Assembly: GCA_050744245.1 (NCBI GenBank)
Contig: JBOGGX010000140.1
Location: 1-8,770, forward strand
Direction of reading: 5' to 3'
Source of the DNA: JBOGGX01 sp050744245
Lineage (GTDB): Bacteria; Actinomycetota; Acidimicrobiia; Acidimicrobiales; JBOGGX01
DNA length: 8,770 bases
A model generated the notes under the pieces. The model had not been told where the DNA came from, did no database searches, and saw nothing but the letters and a program-made list of their open reading frames with translations. Every line of letters starts with the position of its first letter. Position 1 is the first letter of the stretch. The translations under genes were made by a program, and so were the position numbers. Below are positions 1-5,827 of this stretch, in pieces.

Positions 1-288
1 CTCAAGGAGAACATCATCATCGGCAAGCTCATCCCGGCCGGCACCGGCACCGAGAAGTACCGCGACGTCGAGGTCGAGGCACCGGAGTACCGCCCGATGG
101 AGTTCTTCTCCACCGAGGAGCAGCAGCTGGCCGACTGGCTGGCCGGCCGCACCGAGTTCCTCGGCGGCGACCTCCTGGGCGGCGACGGCGACGAGGCCTA
201 CGGCGCCGCGGGCACGGCCACCGCCGCGGTCGACGACGAGCGGCCCGAGCCGCCCGAGCTCATCGGCGGCGAGGAGACCGCGTCCTAG
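1..288 (+). CDS. rpoC: RNA polymerase beta' subunit, C-terminal end (partial)
   Basis: This is the last 95 residues of the largest RNA polymerase core subunit; the 5' part lies outside the window. The reading frame opens at base 1 with the segment KENIIIGKLIPAGTG, the conserved beta' C-terminal stretch, followed by an E-K-Y-R-D-V motif and an F-F-S-T-E-E segment. It ends in an acidic, Gly/Ala-rich tail, as in many actinobacterial beta' proteins, and stops at TAG 286-288. In most bacteria rpoC is followed closely by rpsL. Here a metabolic gene follows after 19 bp with no visible terminator, so RNA polymerase transcription may run on into it. The family call rests on the conserved C-terminal block and on the str-operon genes further along the window. 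Confidence 0.93.
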   Translation, partial: LKENIIIGKLIPAGTGTEKYRDVEVEAPEYRPMEFFSTEEQQLADWLAGRTEFLGGDLLGGDGDEAYGAAGTATAAVDDERPEPPELIGGEETAS

Positions 289-307
289 TTCAGGCGGCAG
301 GGGAGGT

Positions 308-1522
308 TTGGACCGTAGATTCGAGCGGGTGACCGTACTCGACGATGCGCGGGCGCTGGCCGCTGACCTGACCGATCTCCGTCACCGGCTCCACCGCGAG
401 CCGGAGATCGGTCTCGACCTGCCGAGGACCCAGGAGAAGGTCCTGGCCGCGCTCGACGACCTTCCGATCGAGGTGACGACCGGGACGGCGCTCACGTCGG
501 TGGTAGGCGTGCTTCGGGGCGGGCGGCCGGGACCGACGGTCCTGCTGCGGGGCGACATGGATGCGTTGCCGGTCGACGAGCGGCTCGACCTTCCGTACCG
601 CTCGACGATCGACGGGGCCATGCATGCCTGCGGGCACGACCTGCACACGACGATGCTGCTCGGAGCGGCCCGCATCCTGGCCGGTCGCCGGGCCGAGCTG
701 CCGGGCGACGTCGTGTTCATGTTCCAACCCGGCGAGGAGGGCTGGGACGGCGCCGGGCACATGCTCGAGGAGGGCCTCCTCGCCGCGGCCGGCGAGCGGC
801 CCGTGGCCGCCTATGCCATCCACGTGTTCTCGTCGCTGTGGCCGCGCGGTCTGTTCGTCACCCGGCCCGGACCCCTCATGGCTGCGTCCGACGGGCTGTA
901 CGTCACCGTGCACGGTCGCGGCGGCCACGGCTCGGCGCCGCACCGGGCCAACGACCCCCTGCCCGCGGCGTGCGAGATGGTCAACGCCCTCGAGGTCATG
1001 CTCACCCGCCGCATCGACCCATTCGACGTGGCCGTGATCACCGTCGGGTCGTTCCACGCCGGCACGCGGCGCAACATCATCCCCGATACGGCGACGTTCG
1101 ACGCCACCGTGCGCACCTTCGAGCCGGCGGTGCGGGAGACCGTGCGCCAGGGCTGCATCGACGTGTGCGAGGGGATCGCCGCCGCCCACGGCCTCGAGGT
1201 CGACGCCCGCTTCGAGGGCGAGTACCCGGTGACGGTCAACGACGACACCGAGGCGACGTTCGCCGGCGAGGTGGCGGCCGAGGTGTTCGGTGCGGATCGG
1301 TTCGCCGAGATCGAACGCCCGCTGACCGGTTCTGAGGACTTCTCCCGCGTCGTCGAGGCCGTGCCCGGCGCCATGATGTTCCTCGGGGCGACGCTGCCCG
1401 ACCGCGATCCCGAGACGGCGCCGAACAACCACTCGCCCGAGGCCGGGTTCGACGACGCGGTGATCGCCGACGGCACCGCCCTCTATGCCGAGTTGGCGCT
1501 ACGGCGCCTCGGTCGCGGGTAG
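308..1522 (+). CDS. M20D-family metal-dependent amidohydrolase (N-acyl amino acid hydrolase type)
   Basis: A complete 404-residue cytosolic metallopeptidase-fold hydrolase of the HipO/AgaA/IAA-amino-acid-hydrolase group, which removes N-acyl groups from amino acids. Visible motifs are RGDMDALPV (residues 81-89), HACGHD (106-111, with metal ligands Cys108 and His110), FQPGEEG (139-145, Glu143 general base and Glu144 ligand), His172 in AIHV, the dimerisation-domain motif GRGGHGSAPH (203-212), and the last ligand His375 in NNHSPEAG. Length is normal for M20D. The start is uncertain: TTG 308 has a purine-rich GGGGAGG only one base upstream, while the in-frame GTG at 329 also fits. No signal peptide or membrane segment is seen. 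It lies 19 bp behind rpoC, same strand, and its 3' end overlaps the convergent dipeptidase remnant by 24 bp. The acyl and amino-acid specificity cannot be read from sequence alone. Confidence 0.9.
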   Translation: MDRRFERVTVLDDARALAADLTDLRHRLHREPEIGLDLPRTQEKVLAALDDLPIEVTTGTALTSVVGVLRGGRPGPTVLLRGDMDALPVDERLDLPYRSTIDGAMHACGHDLHTTMLLGAARILAGRRAELPGDVVFMFQPGEEGWDGAGHMLEEGLLAAAGERPVAAYAIHVFSSLWPRGLFVTRPGPLMAASDGLYVTVHGRGGHGSAPHRANDPLPAACEMVNALEVMLTRRIDPFDVAVITVGSFHAGTRRNIIPDTATFDATVRTFEPAVRETVRQGCIDVCEGIAAAHGLEVDARFEGEYPVTVNDDTEATFAGEVAAEVFGADRFAEIERPLTGSEDFSRVVEAVPGAMMFLGATLPDRDPETAPNNHSPEAGFDDAVIADGTALYAELALRRLGRG

Positions 1523-2616
1523 CCGACCGAGCTCGGCCAGGACCGCCATCGACGTCTTGACGCCGGTGAGGAACCGCCAGATCTCGGTGTTCTCGTCGGG
1601 GGCGTGGTTGGCCTCCTCGACGTTGGCGAAGGGCAGCCCCAGCCACGGGACCCCGAGGATGCGAGTGAAGACATAGTCCGGCAGCGAGCCCCCGAGCGCG
1701 GGCACCAGCACCGGCGGCGCGCCGTGCGCCGCGGTCATGGCCCGGACCACGGGCTCGGTCATCGGCCCGTCGATCGGCGTGCGGGAGGGCCACATGGTCC
1801 GGACGTTGGCCACCGCGACCTCCGGGGCGTTGACCGACACGTGCCGCCGGATGAGCCCGACGACGCGGTCGGGCGCCTGATCGGGAACCAGACGCACGTC
1901 GCAGTGACATTGCGCCACTCGGCCTTCGGCCTCGCCGGCGCGAGCCTTCGGCACCCGATCCCTGTCGGGTCTGCTGCTCCGGCTGGCGCCTACGCAGCCT
2001 CGCTCGGCAGCGACGACCGCGCAGTCGCCAAGCCCGGAACGGCTGCGACCGGTAGCCGCTCGAGTGCCTGCCGCTCGGCTGCGCTCAGCGGCCGGACGTC
2101 GTCGTGGAACCCGTCGATGGTGATCCGGCCGGCGGGGCCCTGCATCGTGGCCAGCAGGTGGACGAGCGTCCACAACGGATTGGGCGCGACGCCGCCCCAG
2201 TTGCCCGAGTGGAGGGTGCGCGCCGCGCCCGTCGCCACCAGGTCGAACTTGACGATCCCTCGCACCCCGAAGAGCACGCACCACCGGCCGCTCTCATGCA
2301 CCGGGCCGTCGCTCCAGATGACGAGGTCGCAACCGAGGAGGTCGCGGTGCTCGTCGACGAGGGAGGCCAGGTTCGGGCTGCCCACCTCCTCCTTGCCGTC
2401 GAGGAGCATGGTCACCGAGCAGGGCAGGGTCGTCCGCCCGCCATCGCTCAGCAACCGCAGCGCCTCGAGATGGGCGAAGTGCTGACCCTTGTTGTCGCCG
2501 GCGCCCCGGGCGTACATCCGCCCCCCCGTGACGCTCACGCTCGGCTGGCGGAGGTAGTCGGCCAGCTCGGTCACCAACTGGCCTGCAACGTCATCGACCC
2601 GCTCCCAGATCGCCAT
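1499..2616 (-). pseudogene. Decayed M20 dipeptidase (PepV/carnosinase-like), internal deletions plus frameshift
   Basis: Two reading frames together cover a broken M20 dipeptidase. The 5' part (2616 down to about 2050) carries LADYLRQPSVS (residues 19-28), YARGAGDNKGQ (35-45, ligand Asp41), DGKEEVGSPN (73-82, Glu76/Glu77), IWSDGP (ligand Asp103), TLHSGNWGG (134-142) and DDVRPLSAAE, then ends at TAG 1990-1992. Homology resumes in another frame at about 1912 with CHCDVRLVPDQ, then GGSLPDYVF and NHAPDEN (the last metal His), ending at TAG 1499-1501. Two things are missing. The segment bearing the GHYDVQP metal/catalytic motif, normally between the PSVS and YARGA motifs, is absent, with only two residues between them. 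The stretch ahead of the RLVPDQ block is replaced by unrelated sequence. Total span is about 372 codons against roughly 450 for the family. With a zinc ligand lost, activity is unlikely. An assembly collapse is the alternative explanation. The ATG at 2614-2616 has only a weak Shine-Dalgarno. Confidence 0.8.
1913..2049. repeat. Palindrome-rich segment replacing dipeptidase coding sequence, possible inserted repeat
   Basis: Between the points where M20 homology stops (about 2050) and resumes (about 1912) lie 137 bp that match the family in no frame. The segment is rich in short dyads: GGCCTTCGGCC (1921-1931), a second GCCTTCGGC (1944-1952) and ACCCGA-TCCCTG-TCGGGT (1953-1970, perfect 6-bp arms). 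A GCTC/CGGC-rich stretch reading CCTCGCTCGGCAGCG follows. The look is that of a short non-coding palindromic repeat rather than protein-coding DNA. No transposase, clear terminal repeats or target-site duplication was found, so its mobile nature is inference. Confidence 0.4.
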
Positions 2617-2635
2617 CCCGACTTCTTACCCGAGC

Positions 2636-2652
2636 CCGACCGGTACGGTCGG
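2636..2652. promoter_or_regulatory. Perfect inverted repeat between divergent dipeptidase and C-S lyase genes
   Basis: CCGACCG-GTA-CGGTCGG has perfect 7-bp arms around a 3-bp centre in the 41-bp gap between the divergent starts at 2616 and 2658. The right arm runs into the GGAG in front of the C-S lyase GTG, and the centre contains TACGGT (2644-2649), which fits the TANNNT form of an actinobacterial -10 box eight bases before that start. It could be an operator overlapping a leaderless promoter. No -35 box is obvious. Confidence 0.45.
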
Positions 2653-2657
2653 AGCCC

Positions 2658-3806
2658 GTGCATCCCTACGACCGCATCGCGCTCGACGACCTGCGGCGGC
2701 GGCGCAGCGCCAAGTGGGCCGAGTACCCGCCCGATGTGCTGCCCGTGTGGGTGGCCGAGATGGACTTCCCGCTGGCCGAACCGATCCGGCGGGAGCTGCT
2801 CGACCTGATCGAGCGGAGCGACACCGGCTACGCCGATCCCGCCGGGCTCCCCGAGGCCTACGCCGGGTTCGCGGCGCGGCGGTGGGGCCACACCGTCCGG
2901 CCCGACCGGATGATCGCGGTGCCCGACGTGATGCGCGGCCTCATCGCCACGCTCGAGGTCGTGACCGACCGGGGCGACCCGGTGGTCGTGCACACCCCGG
3001 CGTACCCGCCGTTCTTCGCCAGCATCGCCTACAGCGAGCGCCGGCTGGTGGCCGCGCCGCTGGCCCGCGGCGACGACGGCCGCCACCGGCTCGACCTCGA
3101 CGCGCTCGAGGCCCGGTTCCGCGCCGGAGCCAGCACCTATCTGTTGAACAACCCGCACAACCCTACCGGACTGGTGCTCACGGCCGACGTGCTGGTTGCG
3201 ATCGCCGAGCTCTGCGACCGCTACGGCGTGCTCGTGCTGGCCGACGAGGTCCACGCGCCGCTCGTCTACCCGGGCCGGACGTTTGTCCCGTTCGCGGCCA
3301 TCGACCGTGACTCGGCCCGCCGGTCGATCTCGCTCACCGCGGCGTCGAAGGGATGGAACCTGCCCGGGCTCAAGTGCGCCCTGGCCGTGGCCCACGACGA
3401 CGGGTCATGGAAGCTGCTCGACCGCATACCGGACGAGGTCCGCCTGGGCCGCAGCATCGTGGGGGTGGCCGCGTCGACCGCCGCCTTCGACGAGGGCGAG
3501 CCCTGGCTCGACGACACCGTCGGCTATCTCGACCAGACCCGCCGGTTCCTGGCCGAGCGGCTGGCCGATCGGCTCCCGGGCGTCGGCTACGTCGTGCCCG
3601 ACGCCACCTACCTGGCCTGGCTCGACTGCCGCTCGCTCGGGCTGGGCGACGACCCGGCCCGGGCGTTCCTCGACGACGGGCGGGTGGCGCTGTTCCCGGG
3701 CCCGAAGTTCGGCGACGAGGGACGGGGGTTCGCCCGGTTCAACTTCGCCACCGCCCGCCCGATCGTCGCCGAGGCGGTCGACCGGATGGCCGCCATCCTT
3801 TCCTGA
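2658..3806 (+). CDS. PLP-dependent C-S lyase / aminotransferase, MalY/PatB family
   Basis: A complete 382-residue fold-type I PLP enzyme. The MalY/PatB group cleaves the C-S bond of cystathionine and other cysteine S-conjugates to give pyruvate, ammonia and a thiol. The N-terminus has the family pattern KW...LPVWVAEMDFPLA (residues 19-40), then TPAYPPFF (113-120), NNPHNPTG (164-171, cofactor and substrate contact), ADEVHA (195-200, Asp196 for the pyridine nitrogen), and SLTAASKGWNLPGLK with Schiff-base Lys231. FARFNFA near the C-terminus supplies the carboxylate-binding Arg360. Length is typical. The GTG start has GGAG only three bases upstream, so initiation may be leaderless from TACGGT at 2644. 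It is divergent from the dipeptidase remnant and ends 9 bp from the convergent alpha/beta hydrolase. An aminotransferase acting on another substrate is the main alternative, since the family is often annotated both ways. Confidence 0.88.
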   Translation: MHPYDRIALDDLRRRRSAKWAEYPPDVLPVWVAEMDFPLAEPIRRELLDLIERSDTGYADPAGLPEAYAGFAARRWGHTVRPDRMIAVPDVMRGLIATLEVVTDRGDPVVVHTPAYPPFFASIAYSERRLVAAPLARGDDGRHRLDLDALEARFRAGASTYLLNNPHNPTGLVLTADVLVAIAELCDRYGVLVLADEVHAPLVYPGRTFVPFAAIDRDSARRSISLTAASKGWNLPGLKCALAVAHDDGSWKLLDRIPDEVRLGRSIVGVAASTAAFDEGEPWLDDTVGYLDQTRRFLAERLADRLPGVGYVVPDATYLAWLDCRSLGLGDDPARAFLDDGRVALFPGPKFGDEGRGFARFNFATARPIVAEAVDRMAAILS

Positions 3807-3815
3807 CCAGCACGC

Positions 3816-4602
3816 TCAGCCCCCGGCGAGGAAATCGGCGACCACCGGCGCGACCACGTCGGCCGGCGCGTCGTGGTCCCGGCCCTCCAGCACGGCGAGC
3901 GTGCCGTCGGGCACGATCTCGGCGATCCGCTCGGCGGTGACCCGGAAGAACTCCGGGCTGGCCCCGCCGCCGAGCACCAACGTGGGAACGCCATGGCCCG
4001 GCCGAGGTCTTCCGGAATCGTGCCCCCCGGCTGGCGTCGCCCATGACCTCATGGTCGTACGGCATGGTCGGCGCAATCGAGAGCATGCCCTGATCGCCGG
4101 CCATGCCGTCGATCATTTCCTCGGGCAGGCCGGAGTCGGCCATGAACAGCCTGATCGCGTCGGCCGGGCGACCCGCAGCGATGGCGGCGCCGACGTTCTC
4201 CGCCAGGTCCCGCGCGCTGCGGGTGCTGTGTTTGTCGTCGGGGCCGTAGGGCGGCTCATGCAGCACGAGCCGGGTGACCGGCAACCCGCCGGCCGCCGCG
4301 TTGAGCGCGAGTCCTGCACCCGACGAGTGGCCGTACGGCGACGCCGCCCCGCCGGCCTCGGCGATCAACGCCGCCAGGTCTTCGACCTCCCAGGCCACGG
4401 CATACGGCGGGGTGTCGCGGCTCTCGCCCCGGCCCCTGCGGTCGTAGTTGATCACGCTCAGCCGCTCCGCCAGCCGCTCGGCCAGGGGCCGCGTCCGCCG
4501 CCGATCGCAGAACATCCCGCCGACGACGACGACCGGCGGCCCGTCGCCGAGGCGGTCGAACGCGAGCTTGGTCCCGTTCCTCGAGGTCACGTAGCTCGTC
4601 AT
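3816..4602 (-). pseudogene. Alpha/beta hydrolase interrupted by two single-base frameshifts
   Basis: The minus-strand gene starts at ATG 4602, preceded by GGAGGG about eight bases upstream, and reads an alpha/beta-hydrolase N-terminus. Visible are VVVVGGMF (residues 23-31, oxyanion region), YDRRGRGES (53-61) and the nucleophile elbow GHSSG (91-95, Ser93). The frame fails after PYDHEVMGDAS. A second frame then gives TIPEDLGRAMA (4021 down to 3989), and a third gives VPTLVLGGGASP to the end with RDHDAP, the likely catalytic His region. Each step needs one extra base: one in the six-C run at 4023-4028 and one near 3989-3990. With both restored the product would be about 262 residues, a normal size. 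The clean joins suggest very recent decay or sequence errors rather than an old relic. Substrate is unknown. The gene is divergent from a TetR-family gene and probably its target. Confidence 0.8.
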
Positions 4603-4636
4603 CGAGGCACCCTCCGTCGTTCTAGAACTAGACGGT

Positions 4637-4667
4637 ACAGTACCCACCAACAGTACTGGACCGTCAA
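4637..4667 (-). promoter_or_regulatory. Candidate promoter for the alpha/beta hydrolase
   Basis: On the minus strand TTGACG (4667 to 4662) is followed after 19 bp by TACTGT (4642 to 4637), placing a transcript start near 4630 and leaving about 28 bases of leader that include the GGAGGG ribosome site. The spacer is longer than the ideal 17. Both boxes lie inside the inverted repeats, so a bound repressor would cover them. Confidence 0.45.
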
Positions 4668-4668
4668 G

Positions 4669-4674
4669 TACTGT
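4669..4674 (+). promoter_or_regulatory. Candidate -10 box for leaderless tetR transcript
   Basis: TACTGT fits TANNNT and ends seven bases before the A of the tetR ATG at 4682, the spacing expected when transcription starts at the start codon. There is no Shine-Dalgarno upstream of that ATG, which supports a leaderless message. No convincing -35 box is visible. The box lies within the rightmost AGTACTGT repeat, which would allow autorepression. Confidence 0.4.
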
Positions 4675-4681
4675 TGCGCCG

Positions 4682-5359
4682 ATGCCCGCCGACGACGCCA
4701 CACCGACGGGCCGATCCGCGAGCAAGCACCGGTCGATTCTCGAGGCGGCCCAGACGGTGTTCCTGCGCAAGGGCTACGGCGGGGCGACCATGGACGAGGT
4801 CGCGGCGCTCGCCGCCGTCTCCAAACAGACGGTGTACAAGCACTTCGCCGACAAGCAGCGGTTGTTCACCGCCGTCATCACCGGCGAGATCGGTGCGGCC
4901 GAGGCGCTCACCCACGAGATGGTCGAAGCCCTGGCCGCCAGCGACGACATCGAGAACGACCTGCGCCGGTTCGGTCGGGAGCACATCGCCGATGTCGTCC
5001 AGCCCCACCTGATCCGGCTGCGGCGCATCGTCATCGCCGAAGCCGAGCGGTTTCCCGAGCTGGCCCGGGCCTGGTACGCGAACGGCCCCGAGCGGGGCCA
5101 CGCCACCCTGGCCCGGCAGTTCCAGGAGCTCGACCGGCGAGGGCTCCTGCGGGTCGACGACCCCCTACTGGCCGCGGAGCACTTCAGCTGGCTCATCCTG
5201 GCGATCCCACTGAACCGGGCGATGTTCCATGGCCGCGACACCGAGCTCACGCCCAACGAGCTCGAGCGCTACGCCGACGAGGGGGTCCGCGTCTTCCTGG
5301 CCGCCTACGGCAGACGCGGCGACACGCTCGAAGTTGCCCATGACCTGCTTGGGCCGTAG
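4682..5359 (+). CDS. TetR/AcrR-family transcriptional regulator
   Basis: A 225-residue one-component regulator. Residues 14-62 form the TetR DNA-binding domain: a first helix SILEAAQTVFLRKGYGGAT, then MDEVAALAAVSKQTVYKHF with the helix-turn-helix around residues 37-56, and ADKQRLF after it. The C-terminal half (RRIVIAEAERFPEL, then an R-GLL-VDDPLLAAEHF-like stretch) resembles the AefR-like ligand/dimerisation domain. The family usually represses its own gene and a divergent neighbour until a small hydrophobic ligand binds. Here the divergent neighbour is an alpha/beta hydrolase, and the shared gap holds strong inverted repeats. The ligand cannot be predicted. The start at 4682 is chosen because it directly precedes the domain and matches a leaderless -10 box; no competing start is better supported. 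The gene looks intact even though its presumed target is frameshifted. Confidence 0.9.
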   Translation: MPADDATPTGRSASKHRSILEAAQTVFLRKGYGGATMDEVAALAAVSKQTVYKHFADKQRLFTAVITGEIGAAEALTHEMVEALAASDDIENDLRRFGREHIADVVQPHLIRLRRIVIAEAERFPELARAWYANGPERGHATLARQFQELDRRGLLRVDDPLLAAEHFSWLILAIPLNRAMFHGRDTELTPNELERYADEGVRVFLAAYGRRGDTLEVAHDLLGP

Positions 5360-5362
5360 GAT
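5334..5362 (+). promoter_or_regulatory. Candidate housekeeping promoter for rpsL-rpsG
   Basis: TTGCCC (5334-5339), a 17-bp spacer and TAGGAT (5357-5362) make a good actinobacterial sigma-A-type promoter. The -10 box overlaps the tetR stop codon TAG 5357-5359. Transcription would begin near 5369-5370 and leave about 85 bases of leader before rpsL. This would give the ribosomal protein genes transcription independent of rpoBC. Confidence 0.55.
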
Positions 5363-5438
5363 GCTCGGTCGGCCCGCCGGGTGATCGCGCCCTCGGCCCG
5401 AGTTTTCCAGTTCGCCCCCGTCACCGCCGATTCGCCGC

Positions 5439-5453
5439 GAGGTCCAGACCCGA
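5439..5453 (+). promoter_or_regulatory. Ribosome binding block of rpsL
   Basis: GAGGTCCAGA at 5439-5448 lies five bases before the GTG start of rpsL. GAGGT provides anti-Shine-Dalgarno pairing with a 10-base gap to the start. The same ten bases at the same distance precede tuf (8611-8620). The block settles GTG 5454 as the rpsL start. Confidence 0.65.
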
Positions 5454-5825
5454 GTGCCCACCATTCAACAGCTGGTCCGCAAGGGCCGTTCGTCGAAGAC
5501 GACGAAGACCAAGTCGCCGGCCCTGAAGGGCGCGCCCCAGCGGCGCGGCGTGTGCACCCGCGTCTACACCACCACCCCCAAGAAGCCGAACTCGGCGCTG
5601 CGCAAGGTGGCCAGGATCCGCCTCATCAACGGCATCGAGGTCACCGCCTACATCCCCGGCGAGGGCCACAACCTCCAGGAGCACTCGATCGTCCTGGTGC
5701 GCGGCGGCCGGGTCAAGGACCTCCCCGGTGTCCGCTACAAGGTGATCCGGGGCACGCTCGACACGGCCGGGGTCCGCGACCGAAAGCAGGCGCGGTCCCG
5801 CTACGGCGCTAAGAAGGAGTCCTAG
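5454..5825 (+). CDS. rpsL: 30S ribosomal protein S12
   Basis: A 123-residue S12, the decoding-centre protein of the small subunit. The sequence starts PTIQQLVRKGR and contains the hallmark blocks RGVCTRVYTTTPKKPNSALR, YIPGEGHNLQEHS and GGRVKDLPGVRY, ending RSRYGAK. Lys43 and Lys88, the classical streptomycin-resistance positions, are both wild type, so no S12-based resistance is predicted. Asp89, the usual methylthiolation site of RimO, is present. The GTG start follows the GAGGT block at normal distance. The stop TAG 5823-5825 lies two bases before the rpsG start, so S12 and S7 are probably translationally coupled. Length matches the family. Confidence 0.98.
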   Translation: MPTIQQLVRKGRSSKTTKTKSPALKGAPQRRGVCTRVYTTTPKKPNSALRKVARIRLINGIEVTAYIPGEGHNLQEHSIVLVRGGRVKDLPGVRYKVIRGTLDTAGVRDRKQARSRYGAKKES

Positions 5826-5827
5826 AG

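Larger units (their letters stand above)
4619..4676. promoter_or_regulatory. Operator cluster in the tetR / hydrolase divergent control region
   Basis: The 79-bp gap (4603-4681) is packed with dyads. GTTCTAGAAC at 4619-4628 is a perfect 10-bp palindrome. GACGGTACAGTAC (4631-4643) and GTACTGGACCGTC (4653-4665) are inverted with 12 of 13 matches. CAACAGTACT (4648-4657) and AGTACTGTTG (4667-4676) are perfect 10-bp inverted arms, 9 bp apart. The core AGTAC thus occurs three times, starting at 4639, 4652 and 4667. Such symmetry next to a TetR gene is the normal setting for its own operator. Binding by this particular regulator is inferred from location. Confidence 0.68.

Noticed and set aside
290..1432. 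Long minus-strand open frame of 380 codons opposite the amidohydrolase
   Set aside because: It is Arg/Gly/His-rich with no family motif, and the + strand carries the complete M20D motif set. High GC makes such antisense frames common.
1990..1992. TAG read-through or recoding in the dipeptidase
   Set aside because: Reading past the TAG in the same frame gives no M20 homology. The C-terminal part is in another frame.
3985..4030. Programmed ribosomal frameshift in the hydrolase
   Set aside because: Two separate shifts 35 bases apart would be needed, without a stimulatory structure or slippery heptamer that I can recognise. Mutation or sequence error is simpler.
4603..4770. Upstream extension of the alpha/beta hydrolase to an ATG at 4770
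   Set aside because: It would run antisense through the tetR 5' end and the operators. The ATG at 4602 has a good GGAGGG site and gives the normal N-terminus.
3196..5343. 715-codon + strand open frame across the lyase, hydrolase and tetR region
   Set aside because: Composition is Arg/Pro/Ser-rich low complexity, and it crosses genes on both strands plus an operator region. It is a GC shadow.
5454..5825. Streptomycin-resistance allele of rpsL
   Set aside because: Lys43 and Lys88 are both wild type.
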